NCBI RefSeq assembly: GCF_030811835.1
Contig: NZ_JAUSRO010000011.1
Span: 154,858 to 218,857, forward strand
From: Variovorax ginsengisoli
GTDB lineage: Bacteria; Pseudomonadota; Gammaproteobacteria; Burkholderiales; Burkholderiaceae_C
Direction: 5' to 3'
DNA length: 64,000 nt
Part shown: piece by piece, positions 33,449-42,807 of the stretch
Numbering within the stretch: position 1 is the first letter of the stretch
Layout: every line of letters begins with the position of its first letter
Notes under the pieces: model-generated
The model's database searches: none
Told to the model about the DNA's origin: nothing
The model's input: only the letters and a program-made list of their open reading frames with translations
Made by a program: the position numbers and the translations under genes

Positions 33449-33751
33449 ATGACTACACCACCCGATATTCCCACACCACCGATCGATGCCCGCAAGGAGT
33501 CTCTGATCGAGTATCCCTCACAGTTCCCGATCAAGGTCATGGGCGCAAAGGCCGACGGGTTCGTGCACGCCATCACGCAGATTGCAGAGCGCTTCGACCC
33601 GGCCTTCGATGCCAGCACCATTGAACTGCGCAACAGCAAGGCGGGCAATTACCTGGGTGTCACGATCACCGTCACAGCCACCAGCCGCGAGCAACTCGAT
33701 GAACTGTATCGCACCCTGTCCTCGCACCCGATGGTGAAGGTGGTGCTCTGA
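33449..33751 (+). CDS. DUF493/YbeD family protein
   Basis: This encodes 100 residues. The phrase [13 protein letters not shown] and the alternating strand/helix pattern match E. coli YbeD, a small ACT-like regulatory fold. It sits directly before lipB, as ybeD does before lipB in E. coli. The ATG was chosen; a TTG at 33431 follows the GGAGGT too closely to be a better start. Confidence 0.85.
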   Translation: MTTPPDIPTPPIDARKESLIEYPSQFPIKVMGAKADGFVHAITQIAERFDPAFDASTIELRNSKAGNYLGVTITVTATSREQLDELYRTLSSHPMVKVVL

Positions 33752-33789
33752 AGCTCGCGCACCAGACTGATGCATCCGCGCCACAGTGG

Positions 33790-34455
33790 GTGGCCGAGGT
33801 GCGCGGCCGCGTCGCGTATGTGCCCACTTACGAGGCCATGCAGAAGTACACCGCGGCGCGCGGCCCGGACACGCCCGACGCCCTGTGGCTGTGCGAACAC
33901 CCGCCCGTCTTCACGCAGGGCCTGGCAGGCAAGACCGAGCACCTGCTCGCCCCGGACCCGATTCCCGTGGTCCAGACCGACCGCGGCGGACAGGTGACCT
34001 TCCATGGTCCGGGCCAGGTGGTCGCCTATCCGCTGATCGACCTGCGTCGCGCCGGCTACTACGTCAAGGAATACGTCTTTCGCATCGAGAGCGCAGTGAT
34101 CGCCACGCTCGCGCACTTCGGCGTGACCGGTCACCGCGTGGCGAGTGCGCCGGGCATCTATGTGCGGCTGGACGATCCGTTTTCACATGCGGCGCTGACC
34201 GGCCCCGCGCCGCTGGCCGATCCGTTCCGGGGTCTGGGAAAGATCGCCGCGCTGGGCATCAAGGTGAGCCGCCACTGCACGTACCACGGCGTGTCGCTCA
34301 ACGTCGCGATGGACCTGGAACCCTTCTGCCGAATCAACCCTTGCGGCTACGCCGGACTGCAAACCGTCGACCTTTCTACAATCGGGGTCCAAACCACCTG
34401 GGAAGAAGCCGCCCACGTGCTGGGGCGCAAGCTCGGCACCTACCTGGCACCTTAG
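33790..34455 (+). CDS. lipB: Octanoyl-ACP:protein N-octanoyltransferase LipB
   Basis: This encodes 221 residues. It moves octanoate from acyl carrier protein to lipoyl domains, the first step of lipoate synthesis. Motifs are [15 protein letters not shown], the lysine in [11 protein letters not shown], and the catalytic cysteine in RINPCGYAG. About 20 extra residues sit between APGIYV and GKIAALG compared with E. coli. There is no ATG in frame; the GTG at 33790 is used, and a CTG at 33748 or GTG at 33799 is also possible. It ends 7 bp before lipA. Confidence 0.93.
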   Translation: MAEVRGRVAYVPTYEAMQKYTAARGPDTPDALWLCEHPPVFTQGLAGKTEHLLAPDPIPVVQTDRGGQVTFHGPGQVVAYPLIDLRRAGYYVKEYVFRIESAVIATLAHFGVTGHRVASAPGIYVRLDDPFSHAALTGPAPLADPFRGLGKIAALGIKVSRHCTYHGVSLNVAMDLEPFCRINPCGYAGLQTVDLSTIGVQTTWEEAAHVLGRKLGTYLAP

Positions 34456-34462
34456 AGCCCCT

Positions 34463-35461
34463 ATGAGCACCACCGAAGCCGTCCCCTCCCCCGTTGTCGT
34501 GCGAGAGGCGCAAAGCGCCGCAGACTACAACCCTCTTGCCAAACAGAAGGCGGGGGCGAAGCTCTCGCGCATTCCGGTCAAGGTGGTACAGGGCGAAACA
34601 CTCAAGAAGCCCGACTGGATCCGCGTGAAGGCCGGCTCGCCGACCACGCGCTTCTACGAGATCAAGCAGATCCTGCGCGAGAACAACCTGCACACGGTGT
34701 GCGAGGAAGCCTCCTGCCCGAACATCGGCGAGTGCTTCGGCAAGGGCACGGCCACGTTCATGATCATGGGCGACAAGTGCACCCGCCGCTGCCCGTTCTG
34801 CGACGTCGGCCACGGCCGGCCCGACCCGCTCGACAAGGACGAGCCGCTGAACCTGGCGCGTACCATCGCCAAGCTGCGCCTGAAGTACGTGGTGATCACC
34901 AGCGTCGACCGCGACGACCTGCGCGACGGCGGCAGCGGTCACTTCGTCGAGTGCATCCGCAACATCCGCGAACTGTCTCCGACGACGCAGATCGAGATCC
35001 TGGTGCCCGACTTCCGCGGCCGCGACGACCGCGCGCTGGAAATCCTCAAGGCCGCACCGCCCGACGTGATGAATCACAACCTGGAAACCGCGCCGCGTCT
35101 CTACAAGGAAGCACGCCCGGGCAGCGATTACCAGTTCAGCCTGAACCTGCTCAAGAAGTTCAAGGCGCTGCACCCGACGGTGCCGACCAAGAGCGGCATC
35201 ATGGTGGGCCTGGGCGAAACCGACGAAGAAATTCTGCAGATCATGCGCGACATGCGCGCGCACGACATCGACATGCTGACCATCGGCCAGTACCTGTCGC
35301 CGTCGAATTCGCACCTGCCGGTCAAGCGCTACGTGCACCCGGACACGTTCAAGATGTTCGAGGAAGAAGCCTACAAGATGGGTTTCACGCACGCGGCCGT
35401 CGGCGCCATGGTGCGGTCGAGCTACCACGCGGACGAACAGGCCCACGCGGCGGGCGTCTGA
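34463..35461 (+). CDS. lipA: Lipoyl synthase LipA (radical SAM)
   Basis: This encodes 332 residues. It inserts two sulfurs into the octanoyl chain. Both iron-sulfur sites are present: [12 protein letters not shown] for the auxiliary cluster and CTRRCPFC (CxxxCxxC) for the radical SAM cluster. The C-terminal Arg-Ser-Ser-Tyr (VRSSYHAD) supplies the conserved RSSY serine. It follows lipB by 7 bp. A GCACACC/GGTGTGC hairpin at 35473-35495 lies just after it but has no T-run. Confidence 0.97.
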   Translation: MSTTEAVPSPVVVREAQSAADYNPLAKQKAGAKLSRIPVKVVQGETLKKPDWIRVKAGSPTTRFYEIKQILRENNLHTVCEEASCPNIGECFGKGTATFMIMGDKCTRRCPFCDVGHGRPDPLDKDEPLNLARTIAKLRLKYVVITSVDRDDLRDGGSGHFVECIRNIRELSPTTQIEILVPDFRGRDDRALEILKAAPPDVMNHNLETAPRLYKEARPGSDYQFSLNLLKKFKALHPTVPTKSGIMVGLGETDEEILQIMRDMRAHDIDMLTIGQYLSPSNSHLPVKRYVHPDTFKMFEEEAYKMGFTHAAVGAMVRSSYHADEQAHAAGV

Positions 35462-35594
35462 TCATGTCGGCGGCACACCGGCGGGTCTGGTGTGCTCCAC
35501 CTACACAGGCGGGCATGGGGCCTGCGTAGCCTGTCGCGGTTCGCACCGTGTTGCGTGCACCGCTTCGTTGCTCATCACCGACAGGACTTCCGCC

Positions 35595-38021
35595 GTGCTG
35601 CCCCCAGAACCCGCATCCCCCACCGTGCCCGCCCTGTCGGCGCTGGTGCCTGAACTCAAGATCATGGCGGGCGCGGTCACGGCCGCGGTGATCGTCGCCG
35701 CCCTGTATTTCGGCCGCGACATCCTGATGCCGCTCGCGCTCGCCCTCCTGCTGGGCTTCGTGCTCGACCCGCTGGTCACGCGGCTCAAGCGCTGGGGCCT
35801 GCCACGCGCCTCGGCCGTGATCGTGGTGGTCGCGCTGGCGCTCGGCACGCTCGGTCTGGCCGGCGTGTTCCTGGGCACGCAAGTCAGTGCGCTCAGCGCC
35901 CAACTGCCCACCTACCAGAGCAACATCAAGGCCAAGCTGCGAAACCTGCGCGAAAGCGCGGACAAGCCCGGCATGTTCGATGGTGTGGTGAAGACCTTCG
36001 ATGCCGTGAAGAACGAGGTCGACCGTTCGACCGTGCCGATCGGGCATGGCACGGGGCGAAGGAACGACGCACCGGCGCCGGTGCAGAAGGTCGAAATCAC
36101 CGAACGCGGCCCCAGCGCCTTCCAGCAGGCGGCCGCCTGGTTGCAGGCAGGCGCCGGGCCGCTGGCTACGGCGGGCATCGTGCTGGTGTTCGTTGTGCTG
36201 GTGCTGTTGGACCGGCTCGACCTGCGCGACAGGCTGTTGCGGCTATGGGGCGGCAATCTGCACCGCTCGACCGACGCCATGGACGAGGCCGGCGCACGCA
36301 TCAGCAAATACCTGACGATGCAATTCGTGGTGAACCTGAGCTACGGGGTGCCGATGGCCGCCGGCCTGTGGTTCATTGGCGTACCCGGCTCGATCCTCTG
36401 GGGCGCACTGGCCGCCGTGATGCGCTTCGTGCCCTACCTCGGGCCGATGATCTCGGCCGTCTTCCCCCTGGCGCTGGCCTTTGCCGTCGACCCGGGCTGG
36501 AGCATGGTGCTGTGGACGCTGGCGCTCATCGCCGCGCTGGAGATGCTCAGCAACAACGTGGTCGAGCCCTGGCTCTATGGCGCCAGCACCGGCCTGTCAG
36601 CCATGTCGCTGATGGTATCGGCGACCTTCTGGACTGCACTGTGGGGGCCCATCGGCCTCATCATGTCGACGCCGCTGACGGTGTGCCTGCTGGTCATCGG
36701 CCGGCATCTGCCCCGGCTCGCCTTCCTCGACGTGCTGCTGGGCAGCCAGCCCGCGCTCGACACGCCCACGCGGGTCTACCAACGGCTGCTGGCGGGCGAC
36801 GTGGAAGAGGCCATCGAACTGGCCCACGACCAGACCAGCGATCATGCGAGCGTGGCCGCGTTCTACAACGAGACCGGCCTGCCGGTGCTGCGCATGGCCA
36901 CCAGCGACCATGCGAGCGTCGCCTCGGCCGAACACCGGCACCGGGTCGTCATCGGCATGGACGCACTCATCGACGATCTGGTCGACCAGTTTCCCGAGCC
37001 CGCCAGCGCCAGTGTGCCCCTGCCGCACGCCATCTGCATCGGCGGCAAATGGGAGGTCGACACACTGGCCGCCAAGATGCTTGCGCATGCGCTGGGCGCG
37101 CAGGGCCAGCATGCGGAGATCCGGCCTGCGGTCAACGTTGGTGCCGACTACATCGCGCGGCTCGACCTGCGCGGCGCGCAGACCGTGTGCATTTCGTACT
37201 TCAGCCCCGATCCCCAGGTGCAGGCACGCCATTTCTGCCGGCGCCTGCGGCGACGCTGGCCTGACCTGAAGATCGTCCTGGCCCTGTGGAATGCCCCGGC
37301 CGAGCTGCTCGACGAGGCGGCGTGCAAGGCCCTCGGCGCCGATGCGGTGGTGACCTCGATCAGCGAAGCGGTGATGCGTGTGTCGCACCTGACGGGCATC
37401 GAGATGAAGGAGGGCTTCCTGCCCGCGCCCATTCCCGAGGCCGATGCCGAACGGCTGGCCGCATTGCGTGCCAGCGGCGTACTGGAAGCACGTGCCCAAC
37501 CGCTCTTCGATGCCGCATCCAAGCGCGCGGCCGACATCTTCGACATGCCGCTGGCGATGGTGACGCTCATCGACGAAGCCGTGCAGACCGTGCGTGGAAC
37601 CCATGGCGAGATCGACGACGCGCGTTCAACGCCATTGCGCGGTGACGCCCTGAACCTGCCGCGCGAGCTGTCGATGTGCGGCCACGTGGTCGCCAACGGC
37701 CAGACACTGGTGGTGCCCGACATTGCGCGCGACATGCGCTTTGCCGGTAATCCCATGCTGCGCGACAAGGGGCTGCGCTTCTATGCAGGCGCCCCGTTGC
37801 GCGACAGCGCCGGCCACGTGCTCGGCACCTTGTGCATCCTGGACGCGCAGCCACGCACGCTCAGCCAGCGCGAAGTGCGCCTGCTGGAGGCCATGGCCCA
37901 CGATCTCATGGAAACACTGCGCGCGGCCGTGGTGCAGTGGAGCGACGGCACGCCAGTGGCGGCGCGCTCGGAGGCGCCAGCCTCCGCCACCGTCGGCCAG
38001 ATGGTGCCGTCTGCCGCCTGA
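35595..38021 (+). CDS. AI-2E-type permease fused to cytoplasmic Rossmann-like and GAF domains
   Basis: This encodes 808 residues, over twice the usual 350-400. Residues about 20-370 carry the seven to eight hydrophobic segments of the AI-2E/PerM family (GVPGSILWGALAAVMRFVPYLGP, STPLTVCLLVIGRHLP, in parts). Residues about 470-600 look like a Rossmann-type binding domain (ICIGGKWEVDTLAAKML, ISYFSP, ALWNAP). Residues about 610-780 resemble a GAF domain of the ERLAALRASGVL...FYAGAPLRD...GTLCILD type. The GTG start has AGGA 8 nt upstream and precedes the first hydrophobic segment. An octapeptide TSDHASVA occurs twice, 22 residues apart, in the linker. Transport substrate is unknown. Confidence 0.82.
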   Translation: MLPPEPASPTVPALSALVPELKIMAGAVTAAVIVAALYFGRDILMPLALALLLGFVLDPLVTRLKRWGLPRASAVIVVVALALGTLGLAGVFLGTQVSALSAQLPTYQSNIKAKLRNLRESADKPGMFDGVVKTFDAVKNEVDRSTVPIGHGTGRRNDAPAPVQKVEITERGPSAFQQAAAWLQAGAGPLATAGIVLVFVVLVLLDRLDLRDRLLRLWGGNLHRSTDAMDEAGARISKYLTMQFVVNLSYGVPMAAGLWFIGVPGSILWGALAAVMRFVPYLGPMISAVFPLALAFAVDPGWSMVLWTLALIAALEMLSNNVVEPWLYGASTGLSAMSLMVSATFWTALWGPIGLIMSTPLTVCLLVIGRHLPRLAFLDVLLGSQPALDTPTRVYQRLLAGDVEEAIELAHDQTSDHASVAAFYNETGLPVLRMATSDHASVASAEHRHRVVIGMDALIDDLVDQFPEPASASVPLPHAICIGGKWEVDTLAAKMLAHALGAQGQHAEIRPAVNVGADYIARLDLRGAQTVCISYFSPDPQVQARHFCRRLRRRWPDLKIVLALWNAPAELLDEAACKALGADAVVTSISEAVMRVSHLTGIEMKEGFLPAPIPEADAERLAALRASGVLEARAQPLFDAASKRAADIFDMPLAMVTLIDEAVQTVRGTHGEIDDARSTPLRGDALNLPRELSMCGHVVANGQTLVVPDIARDMRFAGNPMLRDKGLRFYAGAPLRDSAGHVLGTLCILDAQPRTLSQREVRLLEAMAHDLMETLRAAVVQWSDGTPVAARSEAPASATVGQMVPSAA

Positions 38022-38168
38022 CACCAGGCGTCCTTCCAGACTACGCGCGGCGTTGTTCGCCGCTGACGAGCCTGCCTGCGCCGCAGCCGCAGAATCTTCG
38101 CGTTCCGGTGTTGCCCCCGGCACGCCCCTCTTTTTTGATTCCCGCTTTCCTTTTCTGCCACAGACCTC

Positions 38169-39503
38169 ATGAACCAAGCTCTGACCACCGCGCTCGGCCC
38201 GACCACCAGCCGCGCCTACCGCTGCGTCTGCGGCAAGCCGATTTCCTTGCGCAACAGCCGGTGTCTCAACTGCAACCGGTCTCTCGGCTACGACCCCGTG
38301 ATGCGCACCATGGTGGCCATCGAACCTGCCACCGAGGAAGGCGCGCAGGACGGCGACTGGAAGGTCGTCGGCGTGACGGACGATGCCATCGTCCACCGTT
38401 GCGCCAACCTCACGACCCCATCGGCGTGCAACTGGCTGATTCCGGGCGGGTCCCTGCAGCACCGCCACGTGGCCGAGAACCTGGCGCCGGGCTTGTGCCT
38501 GTCCTGTTCGCTGACGCGCACGGTACCCGACCTGTCGAACCCGGTGAACCAGGAGCTTTTCCGCCGCCTCGAAATCGCCAAGCGCCGCCTGGTGTCGCAA
38601 CTGCTGGCGCTCGCGCTGCCCGTGGAGACACGGCGCGAACGCCCCAACGGCATCGCCTTCGACATGCTCGAGAGCCTGCCCGGCGGCCCCCAGGTGCTGA
38701 CGGGCCATGACGAGGGCTTGATCACGCTCAACATCGCCGAGGCCGACGACGCACAGCGCGAGAAGATTCGCGCTGAAATGCACGAATCGTACCGAACGCT
38801 GCTGGGCCACTTCCGCCACGAAATCGGTCACTACTACTGGGACCGGCTGGTCAAGGACACCGCCTGGCACGCGCCCTATCGGGAGCTGTTCGGCGACGAA
38901 TCGGTGGACTATGGCGAGTCGCTCAAGCGCCACTACGAAAACGGCCCTCCCACCGACTGGCCGCTGCACTACGTCACCAGCTATGCCACCACCCACCCCT
39001 GGGAAGACTGGGCCGAAACCTGGGCGCACTACCTGCACATGGCCGACACGGTCGACACGGCGGTGAGTTTCGGGATCGACGCCAATTCGGTGGAAATCGA
39101 GAGTGACCCCTTCACTCTGGACGACCTCTGGGCGCCAGACCATCCCAACGCCGAGCCCTTCCTGGCTTTCATGAATTCATGGGTGCTGCTCACGCAGGTA
39201 CTCAATGAACTCACGCGCAGCATGGGTCAGCATGACTACTACCCGTTCGTGCTCCCGCGCGAGGCGATCGCCAAGCTGCAGTTCATCCACGAAGTGGTGC
39301 GCTCGGCCAGTGAGCCGCAGGCGATGCATGCGGACCCGGCCACGACGACGTCGCCGGACACGGTGACCGACATGTCGCCAGCAACGGTCGATGGCGAGCC
39401 GCTGCCGCAATCTCCGGCGTCCGATGTGCCGCCGTTGCCGGACGCTCCCGATGCATCGGCGCCGGCCGCCGCACCTGCTCCCTTGCCAGCCGTGACGACC
39501 TGA
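38169..39503 (+). CDS. Putative zinc metallopeptidase with N-terminal zinc ribbon
   Basis: This encodes 444 residues. The N-terminus has two Cys pairs (CVC and CLNC, then CLSC later) typical of a zinc ribbon. The catalytic motif HEIGHYYW is near residue 219, and a downstream acidic HPWEDWAETWAHYLH likely supplies the third zinc ligand. This matches the family of predicted zinc-binding peptidases (Peptidase_Mx type). No signal peptide is seen, so it is probably cytoplasmic. The last 80 residues are Ala/Pro/Thr-rich and disordered. Substrate is unknown. Confidence 0.82.
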   Translation: MNQALTTALGPTTSRAYRCVCGKPISLRNSRCLNCNRSLGYDPVMRTMVAIEPATEEGAQDGDWKVVGVTDDAIVHRCANLTTPSACNWLIPGGSLQHRHVAENLAPGLCLSCSLTRTVPDLSNPVNQELFRRLEIAKRRLVSQLLALALPVETRRERPNGIAFDMLESLPGGPQVLTGHDEGLITLNIAEADDAQREKIRAEMHESYRTLLGHFRHEIGHYYWDRLVKDTAWHAPYRELFGDESVDYGESLKRHYENGPPTDWPLHYVTSYATTHPWEDWAETWAHYLHMADTVDTAVSFGIDANSVEIESDPFTLDDLWAPDHPNAEPFLAFMNSWVLLTQVLNELTRSMGQHDYYPFVLPREAIAKLQFIHEVVRSASEPQAMHADPATTTSPDTVTDMSPATVDGEPLPQSPASDVPPLPDAPDASAPAAAPAPLPAVTT

Positions 39504-39528
39504 CAAGGCATGCAGTGGCGCGTGCGGG

Positions 39529-39624
39529 CTAGTGGTCCGACGGCGTGCGGGTCGGGCGGCGGGTCGGCGGGCCCGAGCGCTTGTCGTCGGCACGGGTCCG
39601 AACGGTCGTTCCGGACAAGGTCAT
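39529..39624 (-). CDS. Possible 31-residue basic peptide
   Basis: A short frame begins at an ATG with AGGAG 7 nt upstream, an unusually good ribosome binding site for an otherwise empty 276-bp gap. The peptide (MTLSGTTVRTRADDK...) is rich in Arg, Thr and Pro, with no known motif. It could be real or chance in GC-rich DNA. Confidence 0.3.
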   Translation of the reverse strand: MTLSGTTVRTRADDKRSGPPTRRPTRTPSDH

Positions 39625-39699
39625 TTTTCGTCTCCTGAATGCATGACCACGACCTGACGCAGGCCGTGTCCTACAAAAACGTCTCCGGCGTGCGTGCGG

Positions 39700-39728
39700 T
39701 TGACCTGAAAGTGTCAGCTTTGTAAACA
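39700..39728 (+). promoter_or_regulatory. Weak candidate promoter for the acyl-CoA synthetase-like gene
   Basis: TTGACC (39700-39705) and TAAACA (39723-39728) are spaced by 17 bp and lie 51 bp before the start of the downstream gene, in an AT-rich patch. The -10 matches the consensus at only three or four positions. Confidence 0.35.
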
Positions 39729-39779
39729 AAACTGCTGCCAAACTGGCGACTCATTCCCGGCAAACTGAGAACCAGAGAC

Positions 39780-41324
39780 ATGGACCCCATCCGCACCGAC
39801 GTCGACGCCCCCTTCGGCCGCATCGCCGACCTGATCGCCCTTAACGCCCGCCAATCGCCAGACCGCCTCGCGCTGGCCGACGCGCAAGATTCCATCGGCT
39901 ATGCCGCGCTCGATGCCCTCATGGACCGCGTTGCCGCGGGCCTGCAACGCGACGGCGTGGTTCATGGCGACGCCATCGCGATCTGCGCCGCGTCGTCGGT
40001 TGCCTATGCCGCCGTGTTTCTCGGCGCCCTGCGCGCCGGGGTGGCGGTGGCGCCCCTGGCGCCCGGCTCCACGCCTGCGAGCCTGGCGCGCATGATGCGC
40101 GACGCCGACGCGCGGCTGCTGTTCACCGACGCGGCCGCCGCCGAAGTGATCGGTGCACCGGGCGAAGACGCGATCACCCGCATTGCCCTCGATGCCAGCG
40201 CCGCCGGACAGGCCCTCGCCGACTGGCTGCCCCCGCCGGGCACCCGGCCTTTCCCGGTCGATGTGCAACCGGCCTCGGCCTTCAACATCATCTATTCGTC
40301 GGGCACCACCGGCGAGCCCAAAGGCATCGTGCAGGGCCATGGCATGCGATGGGCGCATGTGCAGCGCGGCGCGCGCTACGGCTACGGGCCTGACACGGTC
40401 ACGCTGCTGTCGACGCCCCTGTATTCCAACACCACCCTGGTCGTTTTCTTCCCGACGCTGGCCTTTGGCGGCTGCGTGGTGCTCATGCCCAAGTTCGATG
40501 CGGCCGGCTACCTGCAGATCGCGCAGGCACGCGGTGTCACCCACACCATGCTGGTGCCCGTGCAGTACCAGCGGCTGATGGCACACCCGGCCTTCGACGC
40601 CCACGACCTGTCGCGCTTCCAATACAAGTTCAGCACCAGCGCGCCGTTCAACGCCGCGCTCAAGGCCGACGTGCTCCAGCGCTGGCCGGGCGGCCTGATC
40701 GAGTTCTACGGCATGACCGAAGGCGGCGGCACCGTCATCCTCGAAGCCCATCTGCACCCGACGAAACTGCACACCGTGGGCCAACCCGCCCCAGGCAGCG
40801 ACATCCGCCTGATCGACGAGGAGGGCCGCGAGGTGCCCCCCGGCGAGGCCGGCGAGGTGGTGGGCCATTCGAGCGGCATGATGACCGGCTACCACCGCCA
40901 GCCGGCCAAGACGCGCGAGGCAGAATGGTTCGCGCCCGACGGCAAGCGTTTCATCCGCACGGGCGACATCGGCCGCTTCGACGACGAGGGCTTCCTCACG
41001 TTGTTCGACCGCAAGAAGGACATGATCATCAGCGGCGGCTTCAACATCTACCCGAGCGACCTGGAAACCGTGCTGCGCGCCCACCCGGGCGTGGCCGATG
41101 TGGCGGTGGTCGGCGCACCCTCCGTGCAGTGGGGTGAGACGCCCGAGGGCTATGTGGTGCGTCGCGACGGCCACGCCGTCGATGCAGCCGAGCTGCTGGC
41201 GTGGGCCAACGCCCAGCTGGGCAAGACACAGCGCCTGGCCCGCCTGCATTTCATCGATGAGTTGCCGCGCAGCGCCATCGGCAAGGTCCTCAAGCGCGAA
41301 CTGCGCGAACTGAACCCCTCCTGA
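39780..41324 (+). CDS. Class I adenylate-forming enzyme (acyl-CoA synthetase-like)
   Basis: This encodes 514 residues. The phosphate loop is YSSGTTGEPKG, the adenine motif FYGMTEGGG, and the hinge region runs GDIGRFDDEGFLTLFDRKKD. The C-terminal lysine in GKVLKRELRE completes the set. It should activate a carboxylic acid as an acyl-AMP and, most likely, transfer it to CoA. Chain type (fatty, aromatic or other) is not clear from sequence. It ends 22 bp before the histidine kinase gene and could be cotranscribed with it. Confidence 0.9.
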   Translation: MDPIRTDVDAPFGRIADLIALNARQSPDRLALADAQDSIGYAALDALMDRVAAGLQRDGVVHGDAIAICAASSVAYAAVFLGALRAGVAVAPLAPGSTPASLARMMRDADARLLFTDAAAAEVIGAPGEDAITRIALDASAAGQALADWLPPPGTRPFPVDVQPASAFNIIYSSGTTGEPKGIVQGHGMRWAHVQRGARYGYGPDTVTLLSTPLYSNTTLVVFFPTLAFGGCVVLMPKFDAAGYLQIAQARGVTHTMLVPVQYQRLMAHPAFDAHDLSRFQYKFSTSAPFNAALKADVLQRWPGGLIEFYGMTEGGGTVILEAHLHPTKLHTVGQPAPGSDIRLIDEEGREVPPGEAGEVVGHSSGMMTGYHRQPAKTREAEWFAPDGKRFIRTGDIGRFDDEGFLTLFDRKKDMIISGGFNIYPSDLETVLRAHPGVADVAVVGAPSVQWGETPEGYVVRRDGHAVDAAELLAWANAQLGKTQRLARLHFIDELPRSAIGKVLKRELRELNPS

Positions 41325-41346
41325 ACCGCCACGCACGCCTGCACCC

Positions 41347-42807
41347 ATGAGATCCCTGCGCGGCCAGTTGCTCTTCTTCTGGATGCTGCTTTTCGCGGTA
41401 TTCGTGGCGCTGGCCGTCGTCATGATCACGCTCTACAGCAGCAGCGCCGGCGCACAGGTTGCCGCCGCCCGGACGACCACCGACCGCGCCTGCAGCGCCG
41501 TTGCATCGCGCTATGCGCAGTCGGTGGCGCAGCCGCCTCCGGCGCAACCCCGGCTCGACCTGCTGCAGGTGCTGCTGCAACTGGTGCTCATCGAAACGCC
41601 GCATGTCGAGGGCGGCGTGTGGCAGCAGTCGGGCGGCCTGATCGCCTATGCCTATCCCACATACGAAGGCAGCGGCGTCAAGCGCGACGTGCCGGTGACC
41701 GAGCAGCCGCTGATCCTCGAGCTGGCCGAGCGCGCCGCGCGGTCCCGGCAGGCGCAGGTGGAAGTGGTGCGGGGCAGCCGCGAAGCGCTGGTCGTTGCGG
41801 CCTGCCCGCTGGCGGCGTCGGGCACCGACCTGGCGGCCTGGACGATGACGCGCACCCACGCCGGCGCGCTTGCTGCGCAGGGCAGCCTGCGCACCGGGCT
41901 GGGTGTGCTGATGGCCGCCGTGCTGGCCTCCGGCCTCTGGCTGGGCTTCATCCTGCTGCGCGGCCTGCGCCATGTGCAGCGCATCGAAACCCGGCTCGCC
42001 GAGGCCAGCGGCGAGGCCGTGCCCGAACTGCCACGCACTGGCGTGCGCGAGCTTGACCGCATCGTCGACAGCTTCAACCGCTACCGGCTGCGCTTCGAGG
42101 AGGCACGGGTCCACCTGCGCGAGGCCGCACAGGTGCGCAGCCGCGACCAACGCCTGGCTGCGCTCGGCCGCATGACCGGCGGCATCGCACACGAGATCCG
42201 CAATCCGATCGCCGCCATGCGTCTGAAGGCCGAGAACGCGCTGGCCGCCGCCCCCGAGCGACAGCCCGATGCGCTGCGCGCGATCGTCGGGCAGATCGAC
42301 CGGCTCGACGGGCTGGTGCAGAGCCTGCTGGCACTGGTGCAGCCACTCACGCTGGCGACCTGCCGCGTCGACCTGCGCGCATGGCTCGACGAACGCGCCG
42401 CCACGGTGGTCACCCAGGCCGCCGCGCGGGACGTACAGCTGAGCGTCGACATCGCCGCGGGCACGCCTGCGCACGCAACCTTCGACCCGGTGCACCTGGC
42501 CCGCGCCGTCGACAACCTGCTCGACAACGCGGTGCGCCACGCGCCCCACGGCGGCCACGTCGGCCTGACCGCGCTGCAGCCGGATGCGTCGCACGTCGTG
42601 CTGCGGGTCGACGACGATGGCAGCGGCATCGACGACGCGCTGCAGGCGCGGCTCTTCGAGCCTTTTTCCACCGGCCGTGCCGACGGCACCGGCCTGGGGC
42701 TGGCGCTGGCGCGCGAGGTCGCGCTGGCCCATGGCGGCGACCTGCGGCACATCGCGCTGGCGCCCGGCACCCGCTTCGAACTGGAACTGCCATGGCACGG
42801 CTCCTGA
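41347..42807 (+). CDS. Membrane sensor histidine kinase
   Basis: This encodes 486 residues. Membrane segments at about 10-30 and 185-207 bound a periplasmic sensor of roughly 150 residues without known motif. A HAMP-like stretch follows. The H-box GGIAHEIRNPIAAM carries the phosphorylated His282, and the ATPase has DNLLDNAVRHA (N box), DDDGSGID and GTGLGLALAR (G boxes). Its 3' end overlaps the response regulator start by 16 bp, so the two are a matched pair. Signal is unknown. Confidence 0.93.
   Translation: MRSLRGQLLFFWMLLFAVFVALAVVMITLYSSSAGAQVAAARTTTDRACSAVASRYAQSVAQPPPAQPRLDLLQVLLQLVLIETPHVEGGVWQQSGGLIAYAYPTYEGSGVKRDVPVTEQPLILELAERAARSRQAQVEVVRGSREALVVAACPLAASGTDLAAWTMTRTHAGALAAQGSLRTGLGVLMAAVLASGLWLGFILLRGLRHVQRIETRLAEASGEAVPELPRTGVRELDRIVDSFNRYRLRFEEARVHLREAAQVRSRDQRLAALGRMTGGIAHEIRNPIAAMRLKAENALAAAPERQPDALRAIVGQIDRLDGLVQSLLALVQPLTLATCRVDLRAWLDERAATVVTQAAARDVQLSVDIAAGTPAHATFDPVHLARAVDNLLDNAVRHAPHGGHVGLTALQPDASHVVLRVDDDGSGIDDALQARLFEPFSTGRADGTGLGLALAREVALAHGGDLRHIALAPGTRFELELPWHGS

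Noticed and set aside
35473..35495. Hairpin after lipA as a terminator
   Set aside because: A 7-bp stem with a 9-nt loop and no T-run is too weak to call.
38095..38140. Possible fifth repeat copy (CCGGTGTTGCCCCCGG)
   Set aside because: Only about 16 bases resemble the repeat, and the hairpins are missing.
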